A stretch of 64,000 bases of DNA, from assembly GCF_900142415.1 (NCBI RefSeq), contig NZ_FRAU01000006.1, positions 124,001 through 188,000 of the forward strand, in the 5' to 3' direction. The notes below the pieces were generated by a model. That model was not told where the DNA came from. It saw only the letters and a program-made list of their open reading frames with translations, and did not search any database. Positions 1 through 8,594 of this stretch are shown piece after piece. This DNA comes from Rhodothermus profundi (lineage in GTDB: Bacteria > Bacteroidota > Rhodothermia > Rhodothermales > Rhodothermaceae). Both the position numbers and the translations under genes were made by a program. Numbering within the stretch: position 1 is the first letter of the stretch; every line of letters begins with the position of its first letter.

Positions 1-540
1 ATTGCTTTCGACGAACGCGTACATACGTTGCTCCCTCCCAAAAGCAAACCAGGGTACCTGCATACGCTGCTGGCTCATCTGGAACAGCTGGTGCACCAGA
101 AGCCTGCCGAAATGCGACGCACGGCGGTGGCCTCCGTGCTGCATGAAGTGGCCGAACGCATCCACCGCCGATCGCTGGTGGTGCTGATTACAGACCTGTT
201 CGACAACCGGTCCGCTCACGACGAACTGCTGCGCGCCCTGCGCCATCTCCGGCATCGTGGACACGAAGTGCTGGTTTTCCACGTGTTAGAAGGGGATGCT
301 GAGCGACGCTTTGCCCTGCCCGACCGTCCATTACGCCTTTTCGATGTGGAAACAGGCGAAGAGCTGACGCTGCATCCCGCGCAATTCCGTGAAGCCTATG
401 TACGGGCGCTGCAGACGTTTACCGAACAATTTCGCCGGCGCTGCCTGGAACACCGCATCGATTTTATCGAGCTGGATACCGGTCAGCCCTACGACGTCGC
501 CTTGCTGGCTTATCTGAACAAACGCCAGCGACTGGGCTAA
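1..540 (+). CDS. DUF58 family protein, C-terminal part
   Basis: This is an open frame from the first base of the window to a TAA at 538-540, so the N-terminus lies outside. The visible 179 residues include 'LVVLITDLFDN', the buried strand with acidic turn typical of the von Willebrand A-like fold at the end of DUF58 proteins, followed by 'GHEVLVFHVLEGDAE' and 'DFIELDTGQPYDVAL'. DUF58 proteins commonly sit beside MoxR-type AAA ATPases; any such partner would lie upstream of this window. Their biochemical role is unsettled. The next gene starts about 80 bases downstream on the same strand. The family call is from the pattern of the C-terminal half only. Confidence 0.75.
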   Translation: MAFDERVHTLLPPKSKPGYLHTLLAHLEQLVHQKPAEMRRTAVASVLHEVAERIHRRSLVVLITDLFDNRSAHDELLRALRHLRHRGHEVLVFHVLEGDAERRFALPDRPLRLFDVETGEELTLHPAQFREAYVRALQTFTEQFRRRCLEHRIDFIELDTGQPYDVALLAYLNKRQRLG

Positions 541-621
541 GTGCAGTGCATCGGTATCAGGGTAATGCTATCTTTAGGAGTACGCTCCACGCGCTCACGT
601 AAACGTTCACAGCCAGTCATC

Positions 622-2358
622 ATGCGACGACCGTTACTCGTAATCTACTGGATGCTGTGGGCCAGTTGGCCCTTCCTGCTTCAGGCGCAGAGTCCGCGCC
701 CTGTTTCGACACCTACCGTGTTCGACAATCCGGTCCTGGTGCAACGGTACCAGGCCACAATTACGCCCCAGGACCTGGCGGCCCACCTGTTTATGGTGGC
801 GTCCGATTACTTTGAAGGCCGCGAAACTACAACACGGGGCCAGAAATTGGCTGCCTACTATCTGGCAAGCCAGTACCGCAAACTGGGACTTAAGCCTGCC
901 GGCACCCAGCAGGCAACGCACCCTTATGCCCCGGAAGCCTATTTTCAGCCTTTTACGGTCTACGGTCAGCGCCTGCAGGAAGCCCACTTTGTTGCGCTGC
1001 AAGGCACCGATACCCTCGTCACGTTAACCTTTGGCCCAGAACAGGTCAGTTCTGAGGGTTATCTGTGGTTCGGAACCCACCCTGAAAGCACCGGCGATCT
1101 GGTCTTTGGCGGCTATGGCATTGCCGATGCAGAGCTAGGCTACGACGACTACGCCGCCCTGGCAGCCGACAGCATTGAACTAACCGGCCGCTGGCTCATG
1201 ATTCTCGCCGATGAACCCATGGCGAATGATTCGACCAGCTTGATTACAGCAGATGGCCGTCTCTCCCGCTGGACAACCCAGCCGTTTCTCAAGTTGCGAC
1301 AGGCGCTGCAGGCAGGCGTAGCCGGGATCATTCTCGTCGGAGACCGTTCCCTGCGGGAAACCGTTTCGCTGGCTGAGCGCGCCCGGCGAGCTGCGCTTCG
1401 GACGCGCCATCGCGTAGGTCGCCTCTCGCTCACACCACCGCAACGCAGTGGATTCCAGTTCCCTCCGATCTGGGTAGTCAGCAGCCGCATAGCCGACGCG
1501 TTGCTTGCCCCGAGCGGACACACCATTGCGGCATTGCAACAACAGATTGACACTCATCGCCAGCCTGTCGTCTTTGCCGTACCCGAGGTTACCATTCAGG
1601 CCCGGCTCCTGCAAGAAACCTTTCAGGCCCAAACGGAAAACGTGCTGGCGCTCATCGAAGGCGCCGACTCGCTGCTAAAAAACGAGGTGGTAATCCTTTC
1701 AGCACACTACGACCACGTAGGCACCGATCCAACGGCCGAAGGGGACGGCATCTACAACGGAGCGGACGACGATGGATCGGGCACCGTTGCCCTGCTGGAA
1801 ATCGCCGAAGCCTTCATGCAGGCCGTGCGCGACGGGTACCCACCCCGTCGCTCGATTCTGTTTCTGCATGTCTCCGGTGAAGAAAAAGGCCTGTTAGGAT
1901 CTGCGTATTACACCGATCAGGAACCAGTTTTTCCGCTTGAAAAGACCGTCACCAACCTGAACATCGATATGATCGGTCGCCACGATCCCACCCGCAACGG
2001 CGATGCTAACTATGTGTACATCATAGGTTCACACCTGATCTCCCAGGAATTGCATGAAATCAACGTGCGCGTAAACGAAATCACCGGTGTCCATCTCGCA
2101 CTTGACGAACGTTTCAATAGCAAAGATGACCCGAACCGATTCTATGCGCGTTCAGACCACTGGAACTTCGGGAAGCACGGCATCCCGTTCATTTTCTTCT
2201 TCACAGGCACGCACGAAGACTATCACGGCGTAGATGATGAGCCGCATAAAATTGACTATGACCGCATGGCACGAATTGTCCGACTCATCTTTGGCACCGC
2301 CTGGCAGGTAGCCAATCAGGACAACCGGCCAGCAGTAACCGGCACCGGCTTTAACTGA
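622..2358 (+). CDS. Secreted M28 family zinc aminopeptidase with PA-like insert
   Basis: 578 residues from ATG 622; the frame is open further up to GTG 541, but ATG 622 gives a proper signal peptide (MRRPLLVIYW..LLQAQ). A protease-associated-like region fills roughly residues 150-330. The peptidase domain follows, with the metal ligands of family M28 visible: 'HYDHVG' near residue 362, 'NGADDDGSGT', the catalytic acid in 'SGEEKGLLGS', 'NIDMIGR' and 'HEDYHGVDD' near the end. Members cleave N-terminal residues from peptides outside the cytoplasm using two zinc ions. It is followed after 15 bases by an M20D amidohydrolase, so the pair may help in peptide scavenging (inference). Confidence 0.9.
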   Translation: MRRPLLVIYWMLWASWPFLLQAQSPRPVSTPTVFDNPVLVQRYQATITPQDLAAHLFMVASDYFEGRETTTRGQKLAAYYLASQYRKLGLKPAGTQQATHPYAPEAYFQPFTVYGQRLQEAHFVALQGTDTLVTLTFGPEQVSSEGYLWFGTHPESTGDLVFGGYGIADAELGYDDYAALAADSIELTGRWLMILADEPMANDSTSLITADGRLSRWTTQPFLKLRQALQAGVAGIILVGDRSLRETVSLAERARRAALRTRHRVGRLSLTPPQRSGFQFPPIWVVSSRIADALLAPSGHTIAALQQQIDTHRQPVVFAVPEVTIQARLLQETFQAQTENVLALIEGADSLLKNEVVILSAHYDHVGTDPTAEGDGIYNGADDDGSGTVALLEIAEAFMQAVRDGYPPRRSILFLHVSGEEKGLLGSAYYTDQEPVFPLEKTVTNLNIDMIGRHDPTRNGDANYVYIIGSHLISQELHEINVRVNEITGVHLALDERFNSKDDPNRFYARSDHWNFGKHGIPFIFFFTGTHEDYHGVDDEPHKIDYDRMARIVRLIFGTAWQVANQDNRPAVTGTGFN

Positions 2359-2373
2359 GAAAGGACCGTAGGT

Positions 2374-3576
2374 ATGCTCCGCGAAATCCAGGCACTGAGC
2401 GAAACATTCTTCCCCGAAGTGGTCCGGCTGCGCCGGATTCTTCATGCTAACCCGGAGCTTGCCTTTGAAGAGTACGAGACCGCCCGACTGGTAACCGAAA
2501 CACTGCAGCCGCTGGGATTGGAAATTCAAACCGGTGTGGCCCGGACAGGCGTTGTTGCTACGCTGCACGGCGCCGAAGCGGGTCCGACCATTCTGCTGCG
2601 CGCCGACATGGATGCGCTGCCTATCCACGAAGAAAACGACTTTGATTTTCGCTCGCGCCATCCCGGCAAAATGCACGCCTGCGGGCATGACGCGCATACG
2701 GCCTCGCTTCTGGGAACAGCCATGATCCTGGCACGCCTGCGCGACCGGCTACGCGGCCACGTACGCCTGGTCTTTCAACCCAGTGAGGAAAAGCTTCCCG
2801 GAGGCGCCCAGGCCATGATCCAGGAAGGCGTGCTGGAGGCGTCCAATGGCGTGCCTGCTCCTTCTGCCGTCTTCGCCCAACACGTACAGCCGGATCTGCC
2901 GGTAGGAACGATCGGCGTGCGCCCGGGCATGTATATGGCCTCCGCAGATGAACTCTACATCACGATCCGGACCGACGGCGGCCACGCAGCAGCTCCCCAC
3001 CGACAACAGGCCGATGGCGTACTGGTAGCTGCGCACATCATCATGGCGCTGCAATCGGTCGTCAGCCGCAACGCGCCACCGGACGTGCCAACCGTGCTCT
3101 CCATCGGACGCGTGCTGGCTGAAGGGGCTACGAATGTGTTGCCCCCGACCGTCCGGATGGAGGGCACATTTCGCGCAATGGATGAAGACTGGCGGTTCCG
3201 CGCCCATGCGCTCATCCGACGCATTGTCGAACAGACGGCCCGCGCCTTTGGCGCTGAAGCCGATGTGGAAATCGCGGTGGGCTATCCCGCCCTCTACAAT
3301 CATGAGCAGCCCACGGCCCTGGTGCGCAAAGCAGCTTGCGAATACGTAGGCCCCGACCGGGTCGTACTGCTTGATCCCTGGTTTGCTAGCGAGGATTTTG
3401 CCTACTTTCTGAAAGAACGGCCGGGCTGCTTTTACCGCATTGGCACAGGCAATCCGGACAAAGGCATTGTGCACGGCCTGCATACGCCGCGCTTCACCAT
3501 CGACGAAGAAGCGCTGCGCATCGCTCCAGGCTTCATGGCTTACCTCGCCTGGCGCTACTTGCAATCAGCCCCATGA
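2374..3576 (+). CDS. M20D family amidohydrolase (N-acyl amino acid / hippurate hydrolase type)
   Basis: 400 residues, the usual length of the M20D family that hydrolyses N-acyl amino acids, with no signal peptide, so probably cytoplasmic. Visible landmarks are the N-terminal 'RRILHANPELAFEEYET', the metal-binding 'ACGHDAHTASLLGTA', the catalytic glutamates in 'FQPSEEKLPGGA', and the late metal-ligand histidine in 'GIVHGLHTPRFTIDEEAL'. The dimerisation domain lies about residues 185-300. It begins 15 bases after the M28 peptidase and its stop overlaps the next start (ATGA at 3573-3576), so the three genes are probably co-transcribed and coupled. The exact acyl substrate cannot be told from sequence. 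Confidence 0.9.
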   Translation: MLREIQALSETFFPEVVRLRRILHANPELAFEEYETARLVTETLQPLGLEIQTGVARTGVVATLHGAEAGPTILLRADMDALPIHEENDFDFRSRHPGKMHACGHDAHTASLLGTAMILARLRDRLRGHVRLVFQPSEEKLPGGAQAMIQEGVLEASNGVPAPSAVFAQHVQPDLPVGTIGVRPGMYMASADELYITIRTDGGHAAAPHRQQADGVLVAAHIIMALQSVVSRNAPPDVPTVLSIGRVLAEGATNVLPPTVRMEGTFRAMDEDWRFRAHALIRRIVEQTARAFGAEADVEIAVGYPALYNHEQPTALVRKAACEYVGPDRVVLLDPWFASEDFAYFLKERPGCFYRIGTGNPDKGIVHGLHTPRFTIDEEALRIAPGFMAYLAWRYLQSAP

Positions 3577-4268
3577 CAACCTCCTATGACTTTCCTCCGT
3601 TTCTGGGATTTCGTCCCCAGGCACTGGATTTTCTGCGCGCGCTGAAACAGCATAACCGCCGCGACTGGTTCAAGCCGCGCAAAACGGTTTACGAAGATGA
3701 GGTGCGCTGGCCCATGCAGTGCCTGGTGGCGGAAGTGGATCGTGAACTAAAACGCCGAGGTCTTCCCCTGCGCGGCGACCCGGCACAGGGGCTGTTTCGC
3801 ATTTACCGGGACACTCGCTTCTCCAGAGATAAGCGTCCCTACAAAACGCACATAGGCGCTGTCCTCTCGCGCACAGGCACCCGTCGGGATCTCGGCGTGG
3901 TGTACATTCACGTAGAACCTGGCGCCTCGTTTCTGGGAGCTGGCTTCTGGAAGCCGGATGCGGCATTCCTGCGCCGATGGCGACGCCGCATGCTGCAGGA
4001 AACCGAGCTATTCCTGGAAATCGTTCGTCAACTGCAAGCGCATGACCTGACGCCGGAGACCGATGCCGTGCTCAAGCGCATGCCGCGGGGCTTTGAAGAG
4101 GCAGCCCACACGCCAGTAGCTGAGTACCTGCGCTGGCGTTCGTTCCTGGTATCTCAAGACATACCCGATGAAGCCGTACTGCGCCCTGACTTCACCTACA
4201 CCATCGTGCGCTTTACCGAACAGGTGCTTTCGCTGCTGAAATTTGGATGGGACGCTGCGGACATCTGA
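3573..4268 (+). CDS. DUF2461 family protein
   Basis: 231 residues, matching the usual size of the DUF2461/TIGR02453 family of uncharacterised bacterial proteins. Typical features seen are the opening 'FPPFLGFRPQALDFL', 'HNRRDWFKPRK', the central 'FRIYRDTRFSRDKRPYK' and 'THIGAVLSR'. No signal peptide or membrane segment is seen. Its start overlaps the upstream amidohydrolase stop by four bases (ATGA) and its 3' end overlaps the lipoprotein gene by 22 bases. Biochemical function is unknown for the family. Confidence 0.85.
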   Translation: MTTSYDFPPFLGFRPQALDFLRALKQHNRRDWFKPRKTVYEDEVRWPMQCLVAEVDRELKRRGLPLRGDPAQGLFRIYRDTRFSRDKRPYKTHIGAVLSRTGTRRDLGVVYIHVEPGASFLGAGFWKPDAAFLRRWRRRMLQETELFLEIVRQLQAHDLTPETDAVLKRMPRGFEEAAHTPVAEYLRWRSFLVSQDIPDEAVLRPDFTYTIVRFTEQVLSLLKFGWDAADI

Positions 4269-4807
4269 TCGTGCTTCTGAGTATGCTACTAGCAGGCTGT
4301 GGGGGCAGCCGGGAACTCATCATGGCTCCCCCCCGTCCGGCCGCTCTGGCCCTGCCTGACACGACTGTCTTTCCTGCCCGCCTGACGCTTACTCTCAGCG
4401 CGAATACGCCGCTTCCCCTGCCGTTTCAAACGCTCACGGTAACGATCCATCTGATCGCTCTGCAACGCGCAGATGGCTACCGCCAGCCGCTTGTTTTTGC
4501 CCGACGAACGGTAACGTTCACCAGAACGGCCGCGCAGCAATGGACGCTGCTCGAAGCAGCTCCCATTCCGCCGGGCCGCTATGATACGCTATGGGTGCAT
4601 CTTTCAGAAGTGGCGGTCCGCTTTGGCCCCAATGCCGGAGGCAGCCTCACAGCTCCCACCGATACGCTGGCATTTCCTGTCACCCTGGAACTGCGTCCCG
4701 CTCTTTCCTATGCGTACCACCTGCGCTTCGACTGGCAACACTCTTTGCAGGCCAAACCCGAATGTCGCTGGCGCTTCACGCCTCGGCTTTCTCTTGAAAT
4801 GCATTGA
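4247..4807 (+). CDS. Hypothetical lipoprotein
   Basis: 186 residues. The N-terminus MGRCGHLIVLLSMLLAGCGG is a lipoprotein signal with the lipobox LAGC, so the mature protein should begin with a lipidated Cys at residue 18. The rest looks all-beta ('LTLTLSANTPLPLPFQTLTV', 'YDTLWVHLSEVAVRFG') and suggests a domain like the DUF4382 proteins, but this is weak. It starts inside the end of the DUF2461 gene (22-base overlap), so translation is probably coupled. Function unknown. Confidence 0.7.
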   Translation: MGRCGHLIVLLSMLLAGCGGSRELIMAPPRPAALALPDTTVFPARLTLTLSANTPLPLPFQTLTVTIHLIALQRADGYRQPLVFARRTVTFTRTAAQQWTLLEAAPIPPGRYDTLWVHLSEVAVRFGPNAGGSLTAPTDTLAFPVTLELRPALSYAYHLRFDWQHSLQAKPECRWRFTPRLSLEMH

Positions 4808-5228
4808 GACTTCAGCCCTGAACTTCGGAACGTGCGCCTTCCCGTGCCCTCTCAATACGAGTAAGCTGTCCAACGGCCCGCAGGCCTTGGGCGGCCCAGT
4901 TGCAGCACTCCGAGTTACGCAGATCCCGGCTGAGAACAGCACGCTGCGCATCTGGCGCAGCGTTATCCATACCTGGAAGGGGCGCCCATTTCATCCCTAC
5001 AGCTCCTCTGCGTCCTGCGCTTCCAGTAGCTCTGCGTTAACGGGCTCGCACCAGCCCGTGTTGTAACCTTGACGTATCAAGGGCAGGTCCTTCCCAGATT
5101 GCGCTGCTTCAACATGCTTCCTCAATGTGTCCCAGGCCGCCTTCGGCCTCAAGATCAAATGTTTGGGCCGTCGCCTGACCGAATGCAAATGAGCATGCAC
5201 TTTTCTGGAGGCATTCCCGTTGTTTCAT
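4808..5228. other. Intergenic region with decayed coding traces
   Basis: About 420 bases between the plus-strand lipoprotein and the terminator of the minus-strand NifU-domain gene. Only short overlapping frames are open and none has a convincing start and length. A minus-strand frame at 4812-4994 reads like a piece of a transposase and is listed separately. A short inverted repeat (CGGGCT at 5041-5046, AGCCCG at 5053-5058) has no T-run and is not called a terminator. Confidence 0.5.
4812..4994 (-). pseudogene. Possible ISAs1-type transposase fragment
   Basis: A 60-codon minus-strand frame reads '..VLSRDLRNSECCNWAAQ', then 'GLRAVGQLTRIERAREG' and 'ARSEVQ' before a stop. By eye this resembles the stretch of ISAs1-family transposases that runs '..W.GL..L.RVER.R' just before the conserved tyrosine-rich strand. 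That strand and everything after it are missing, and the upstream part is not open in this frame. No terminal inverted repeats were found. If correct it is a small remnant of a lost insertion sequence; a chance frame is quite possible. Confidence 0.25.
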
Positions 5229-5256
5229 AAAAAAAGCCCTGATCAAAGCCAGGGCT
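5229..5256 (-). terminator. Rho-independent terminator of the nfu-mrp run
   Basis: On the minus strand AGCCCTG and CAGGGCT form a 7-bp stem (5235-5241 with 5250-5256) around an 8-base loop, followed by a run of six T at 5234-5229. It lies 25 bases past the stop of the NifU-domain gene and ends the minus-strand transcript. Confidence 0.85.
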
Positions 5257-5280
5257 CTTCTCTTTGCCTCTCCGCAGGGA

Positions 5281-5571
5281 TCAACTTGCAGCTTGCACCG
5301 CTTCGACCCGAGTAATTTCGGGAACGGCACGTTTGAGCACCTGCTCAATGCCAGCCCGAAGCGTCATCAAGCTCATCGGACAGGTGCCGCAGGCTCCCAG
5401 CAGCTCCAACTCGACGACGTAATCTTCCGTGACGTTCAACAGCCGCACCGATCCCCCATCGGTCATCAGATAGGGCCGAATCATATCCAGCGCTTCCTCA
5501 ATGCGCCGATGGAGCTCAGGATCATCGGGGGCCAGCGGACCTGAACTGCGGGTCGTTTTCGTATCGGCCAT
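5281..5571 (-). CDS. NifU C-terminal domain (Nfu-type) iron-sulfur protein
   Basis: 96 residues from ATG 5571 (MADTKTT..); the frame stays open to a TTG at 5607, but GAGG lies about 14 bases before ATG 5571. The protein is a single NifU-like domain: 'RIEEALDMIRPYLMTDGG', then 'GACGTCPMS', whose CxxC binds or transfers a 4Fe-4S cluster, and 'LRAGIEQVLKRAVPEI'. Nfu proteins carry clusters to target enzymes in the cytoplasm. The gene lies 66 bases downstream of mrp on the same strand, which fits a shared role in iron-sulfur assembly, and is followed by the terminator at 5229-5256. Confidence 0.9.
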   Translation of the reverse strand: MADTKTTRSSGPLAPDDPELHRRIEEALDMIRPYLMTDGGSVRLLNVTEDYVVELELLGACGTCPMSLMTLRAGIEQVLKRAVPEITRVEAVQAAS

Positions 5572-5637
5572 GACGCGCACACTTGCCTCGTTTACTTTGT
5601 TAAGCAAAAACCCCTTAGCCGACGAATTGTTGCCGGT

Positions 5638-6741
5638 TTAGCGGTAGAGGATTTCAATCCGTTGGGTAGGGGGCTGCTCGGCGTTGCGCAGGTTAACCTG
5701 CTCCACCACTTGTTCAGCCAGCCGGAAAAACGCCTGCGCTGAAGGGCTTTCTGGCTCGGCCAACACAATTGGTTTTCCGGTATCGCCTCCCTCTCGCACT
5801 GCTTCTTCGATAGGGATTTCGCCGAGAAACGGGACGTCCAGTTCCTCGGCCAGCCGACGGGCTCCCCCTCGTCCGAAGAGGTAGTATTTACGATCCGGGA
5901 GATCTGGCGGAGAAAAGTACGCCATGTTTTCCACAATGCCCAGGACAGGCACCTGCACGTTGCGAAACATAGCCACCCCTTTGCGGGCATCGGCTAGCGC
6001 CACCGGCTGCGGTGTCGAGACGATGAGGGCTCCGGTCAGTGCAATTGACTGGACAATTGTCAGCGGCACGTCGCCCGTTCCCGGCGGGAGATCAAGAATC
6101 AGATAGTCCAGCGTTCCCCAATCCGCTTCGCCCAGGAATTGCCGCAGCGCTTTCGCGACCATCGGGCCCCGCCAGATGACCGCCTGCTCAGGGTTAACAA
6201 TGAATCCCATGGAGAGCAGGCGCACGTTGTGCCGCACCAATGGTACGATTTTGCGCTGCTCATTAACACGCGGCTTTTCCTCTCGCACGCCAAACATGGT
6301 AGGCACCGATGGCCCATAAATGTCGGCGTCGAGCAGTCCTACGTCATATCCACGCGCCGCCAGCGCCACGGCCAGATTAACCGCCACTGTACTCTTGCCC
6401 ACACCGCCTTTCCCTGAAGCCACCGCAACAAAGTTCAGCACTCCTTCGGGCTGCACCGACGGCATGGGGCCGCCTCCCTGCACTTCCAGCCCGATCATTT
6501 CGGTGTCGGTCTCAATCTGCACGGCCAGATCTGTACCGAAGGCCTCCTGCAACAATTCTCGACACTGCTCAGGCGCCTGGCGAGCAAATAGGGTATCCGG
6601 CCGTTTGAAAACCAACGTGAAGGCTACGCGGCCCTCTTCGACCCGGAGGTTGCGCACCATCTTGAGCCGAACAATATCGCGGCCACGCTCTGGCTCAATG
6701 ACGCGTGCCAGTACATGCAGCACTTCCTGCGGAGTGGGCAT
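5638..6741 (-). CDS. mrp: Mrp/ApbC family iron-sulfur cluster carrier ATPase
   Basis: 367 residues, the usual length. The N-terminal ~90 residues form a MIP18/DUF59 domain ('QEVLHVLARVIEPERGRDI'). The deviant Walker A motif 'SGKGGVGKSTVAVNLA' is near residue 112, followed by 'LLDADIYGPSVPTMFG' and 'LDYLILDLPPGTGD'. These ATPases bind 4Fe-4S clusters and pass them to apoproteins. In the C-terminal part 'ENMAYFSPPDLPDRKYYLFG' stands where many relatives have a cluster-binding CxxC, so that pair is absent here. Gene order (mrp then Nfu) supports the role. The upstream gene is a Ppx/GppA phosphatase 67 bases away. Confidence 0.92.
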   Translation of the reverse strand: MPTPQEVLHVLARVIEPERGRDIVRLKMVRNLRVEEGRVAFTLVFKRPDTLFARQAPEQCRELLQEAFGTDLAVQIETDTEMIGLEVQGGGPMPSVQPEGVLNFVAVASGKGGVGKSTVAVNLAVALAARGYDVGLLDADIYGPSVPTMFGVREEKPRVNEQRKIVPLVRHNVRLLSMGFIVNPEQAVIWRGPMVAKALRQFLGEADWGTLDYLILDLPPGTGDVPLTIVQSIALTGALIVSTPQPVALADARKGVAMFRNVQVPVLGIVENMAYFSPPDLPDRKYYLFGRGGARRLAEELDVPFLGEIPIEEAVREGGDTGKPIVLAEPESPSAQAFFRLAEQVVEQVNLRNAEQPPTQRIEILYR

Positions 6742-6808
6742 AACGCGTACGTTTCAGCTTGCCTGTAGTTGTGCGGTTGGGACCGTCGCCTGTGCGAATT
6801 GTTCCATT

Positions 6809-7732
6809 TCAGCAACGGGGCAGATGACGTAAGATCAGGCCATGTCGTAATCCGAAGGGGCTCACCCGGCAGAGGCGCCACCTGCCCCACGTCATAATTT
6901 CGTGCAATAGCAAAGCGCCCATAGGTAGCACGTCGGCGCGGCCGGCCAGTAGCTCGGGCCAGAGTGCCCGCACGGCTGCTGCGGACATCTTCAGCAGGCG
7001 ATCGCGCCAGGTAGCTACCGCATCGTACGTCAACGCTACAGATGACTCAACGGGAAAACTACGCGTCTCCAGAGCCGCCAGCGACACGCAGGTACCAGCT
7101 ACGCCTACCAGCGCATAATGCGTTGCCGCGCGTGGCAATCGCACCGCCGCCAGCGCTTCCCGAATCTGGTGCTGCGCCTGCATAATGGCCTCAGGCGACG
7201 GGGGCAGCGAGGCAAACCAACGTTCTGTCAGACGCACCGTACCCAGCGGCAAACTACGCGCAAACCCGACGGTAACCGTACCATCGGGCTGGCGTGCTCC
7301 CCCCACCAGCTCGGTTGATCCCCCGCCAATATCCACCACCAGACAGGGTCCATGGGGCATGCCGGGCGCCGCCAGCGCCCCCTGCAGACTCCAGTAGGCC
7401 TCTTCCTCTCCACTGATGATCTCCGCTGCCACGCCCAGCACCTCCCGAACGATCCGGACCACTTCCTGCGCATTGCGCGCCTCCCGCGTAGCGCTGGTCG
7501 CTGCCACCCAACACGCCTTGACGCCATAGGCCCGCAATCGCTCCCGATAAGCCTCCAGCGTGCGGCGCAACCGCATCAGTGCAGCTGGACCAATCATACC
7601 GGTGCGCTCTAGCCCTTCGCCCAGCCGCACGAATTGCTCGGCTTCATAGCAGGGGCGGAGCTGTCCATCAATTACCTCCGCAATAAGGAGCAGGGCAGTA
7701 TTGGTCCCCAGATCAATTGCTGCCAGACGCAC
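6809..7732 (-). CDS. Ppx/GppA family phosphatase (exopolyphosphatase type)
   Basis: 307 residues, the length of the short single-domain Ppx/GppA members that lack the HD extension. It belongs to the actin/hexokinase ATPase fold: phosphate-1 loop 'AAIDLGTNTALLLIAE' at the very start, 'SGEEEAYWSLQGAL' near residue 105, and phosphate-2 loop 'VVDIGGGSTELVGG' near 130. Such enzymes release phosphate from polyphosphate or from pppGpp; the two activities cannot be separated by sequence here. It begins 4 bases after the prmA stop on the minus strand, so the two are probably co-translated. Confidence 0.9.
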   Translation of the reverse strand: MRLAAIDLGTNTALLLIAEVIDGQLRPCYEAEQFVRLGEGLERTGMIGPAALMRLRRTLEAYRERLRAYGVKACWVAATSATREARNAQEVVRIVREVLGVAAEIISGEEEAYWSLQGALAAPGMPHGPCLVVDIGGGSTELVGGARQPDGTVTVGFARSLPLGTVRLTERWFASLPPSPEAIMQAQHQIREALAAVRLPRAATHYALVGVAGTCVSLAALETRSFPVESSVALTYDAVATWRDRLLKMSAAAVRALWPELLAGRADVLPMGALLLHEIMTWGRWRLCRVSPFGLRHGLILRHLPRC

Positions 7733-7736
7733 CGCT

Positions 7737-8594
7737 TCAGACCATTCGTTTCAACATAACCGCCCACCAGGCATTTTCCGTAGCCTCATGGACAGGCGCC
7801 AGGTCTTGCGCGGCTGCTGCTTCCAGCATCAGCTCACGTTCTTCGCGAAGCAATCCAGAAAGCACTACGTAGCCCCCGAGGCGCACTTTCTCCCGAAAAG
7901 CTGGCAACAGTTCGCAAAGTACGCGCCGGTGAATATTGGCCAGAATTAGATCAAAATTGCGCTCAGGCACCACCTCGATAGAACCGCGCCGGAACTCGAC
8001 CCGGCCGGCTACGCCATTGCGCGCAAAATTTTCCTGCGCGTTTTCGGCTGCCCAGGGATCAATGTCGAAGGCAATGGCCGAGCCGGCTCCCAGCTTCAGG
8101 GCCGCAATGGTCAGGATGCCCGTACCCGTTCCCGCGTCAAGTACCCGGGCGTCTGGATCCACGCATTCAGGTAACATTTGCAATACAAGACGCGTGCTTT
8201 CATGGTACCCCGTGCCAAAACTCATCTTTGGATCAATCTCCAGCACGATATGCGCGGCGTAAGCCTCGGGCACGGCATGCCAGCTCGGCTTGATCAGGAA
8301 CGGCCCAACAGCAATAGGTTGCAGTTGCGATTCCCACCGAGCATTCCAATTTTCTGGTTTGATGGTGCGTACGGCGATTTCGTCGGGCAATCCCTGGCGG
8401 CGCAGCAGTTCGCGCACTGCTTCCCGAACGGCTGCCCGCCACTGCGGAGCCGGCATGTAAGCTTTCAGATGATCTGGCTCTTCCCAGAATGCTTCGAAGC
8501 CCAGCGCGTCCAGTTGAATAACCAGGGGGTCGTGAAGCTGCTCAGGGACAGGCAGTACCACTTCAATGGTTGGCTCATAGATCGAGACGCTCAA
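7737..8594 (-). CDS. prmA: Ribosomal protein L11 methyltransferase
   Basis: About 285 residues if translation starts at TTG 8594 (..SVSIYEPTIEVVLPVPEQ). A longer frame to 8654 would overlap the upstream gene by 80 bases and seems less likely. PrmA adds methyl groups from S-adenosylmethionine to ribosomal protein L11. Seen are the N-terminal ferredoxin-like region and the SAM-binding Rossmann domain with 'MSFGTGYHESTRLVLQML', 'VLDAGTGTGILTIAALKLGA' near residue 155, and the NPPY-position motif 'DLILANIHRRVL'. It overlaps the end of the repeat protein gene by about 20 bases. The start codon is the uncertain part. Confidence 0.9.
   Translation of the reverse strand: MSVSIYEPTIEVVLPVPEQLHDPLVIQLDALGFEAFWEEPDHLKAYMPAPQWRAAVREAVRELLRRQGLPDEIAVRTIKPENWNARWESQLQPIAVGPFLIKPSWHAVPEAYAAHIVLEIDPKMSFGTGYHESTRLVLQMLPECVDPDARVLDAGTGTGILTIAALKLGAGSAIAFDIDPWAAENAQENFARNGVAGRVEFRRGSIEVVPERNFDLILANIHRRVLCELLPAFREKVRLGGYVVLSGLLREERELMLEAAAAQDLAPVHEATENAWWAVMLKRMV

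Noticed and set aside
5592-5990. 132-codon minus-strand frame
   Set aside because: Alternate frame within mrp; the mrp frame has all the motifs.
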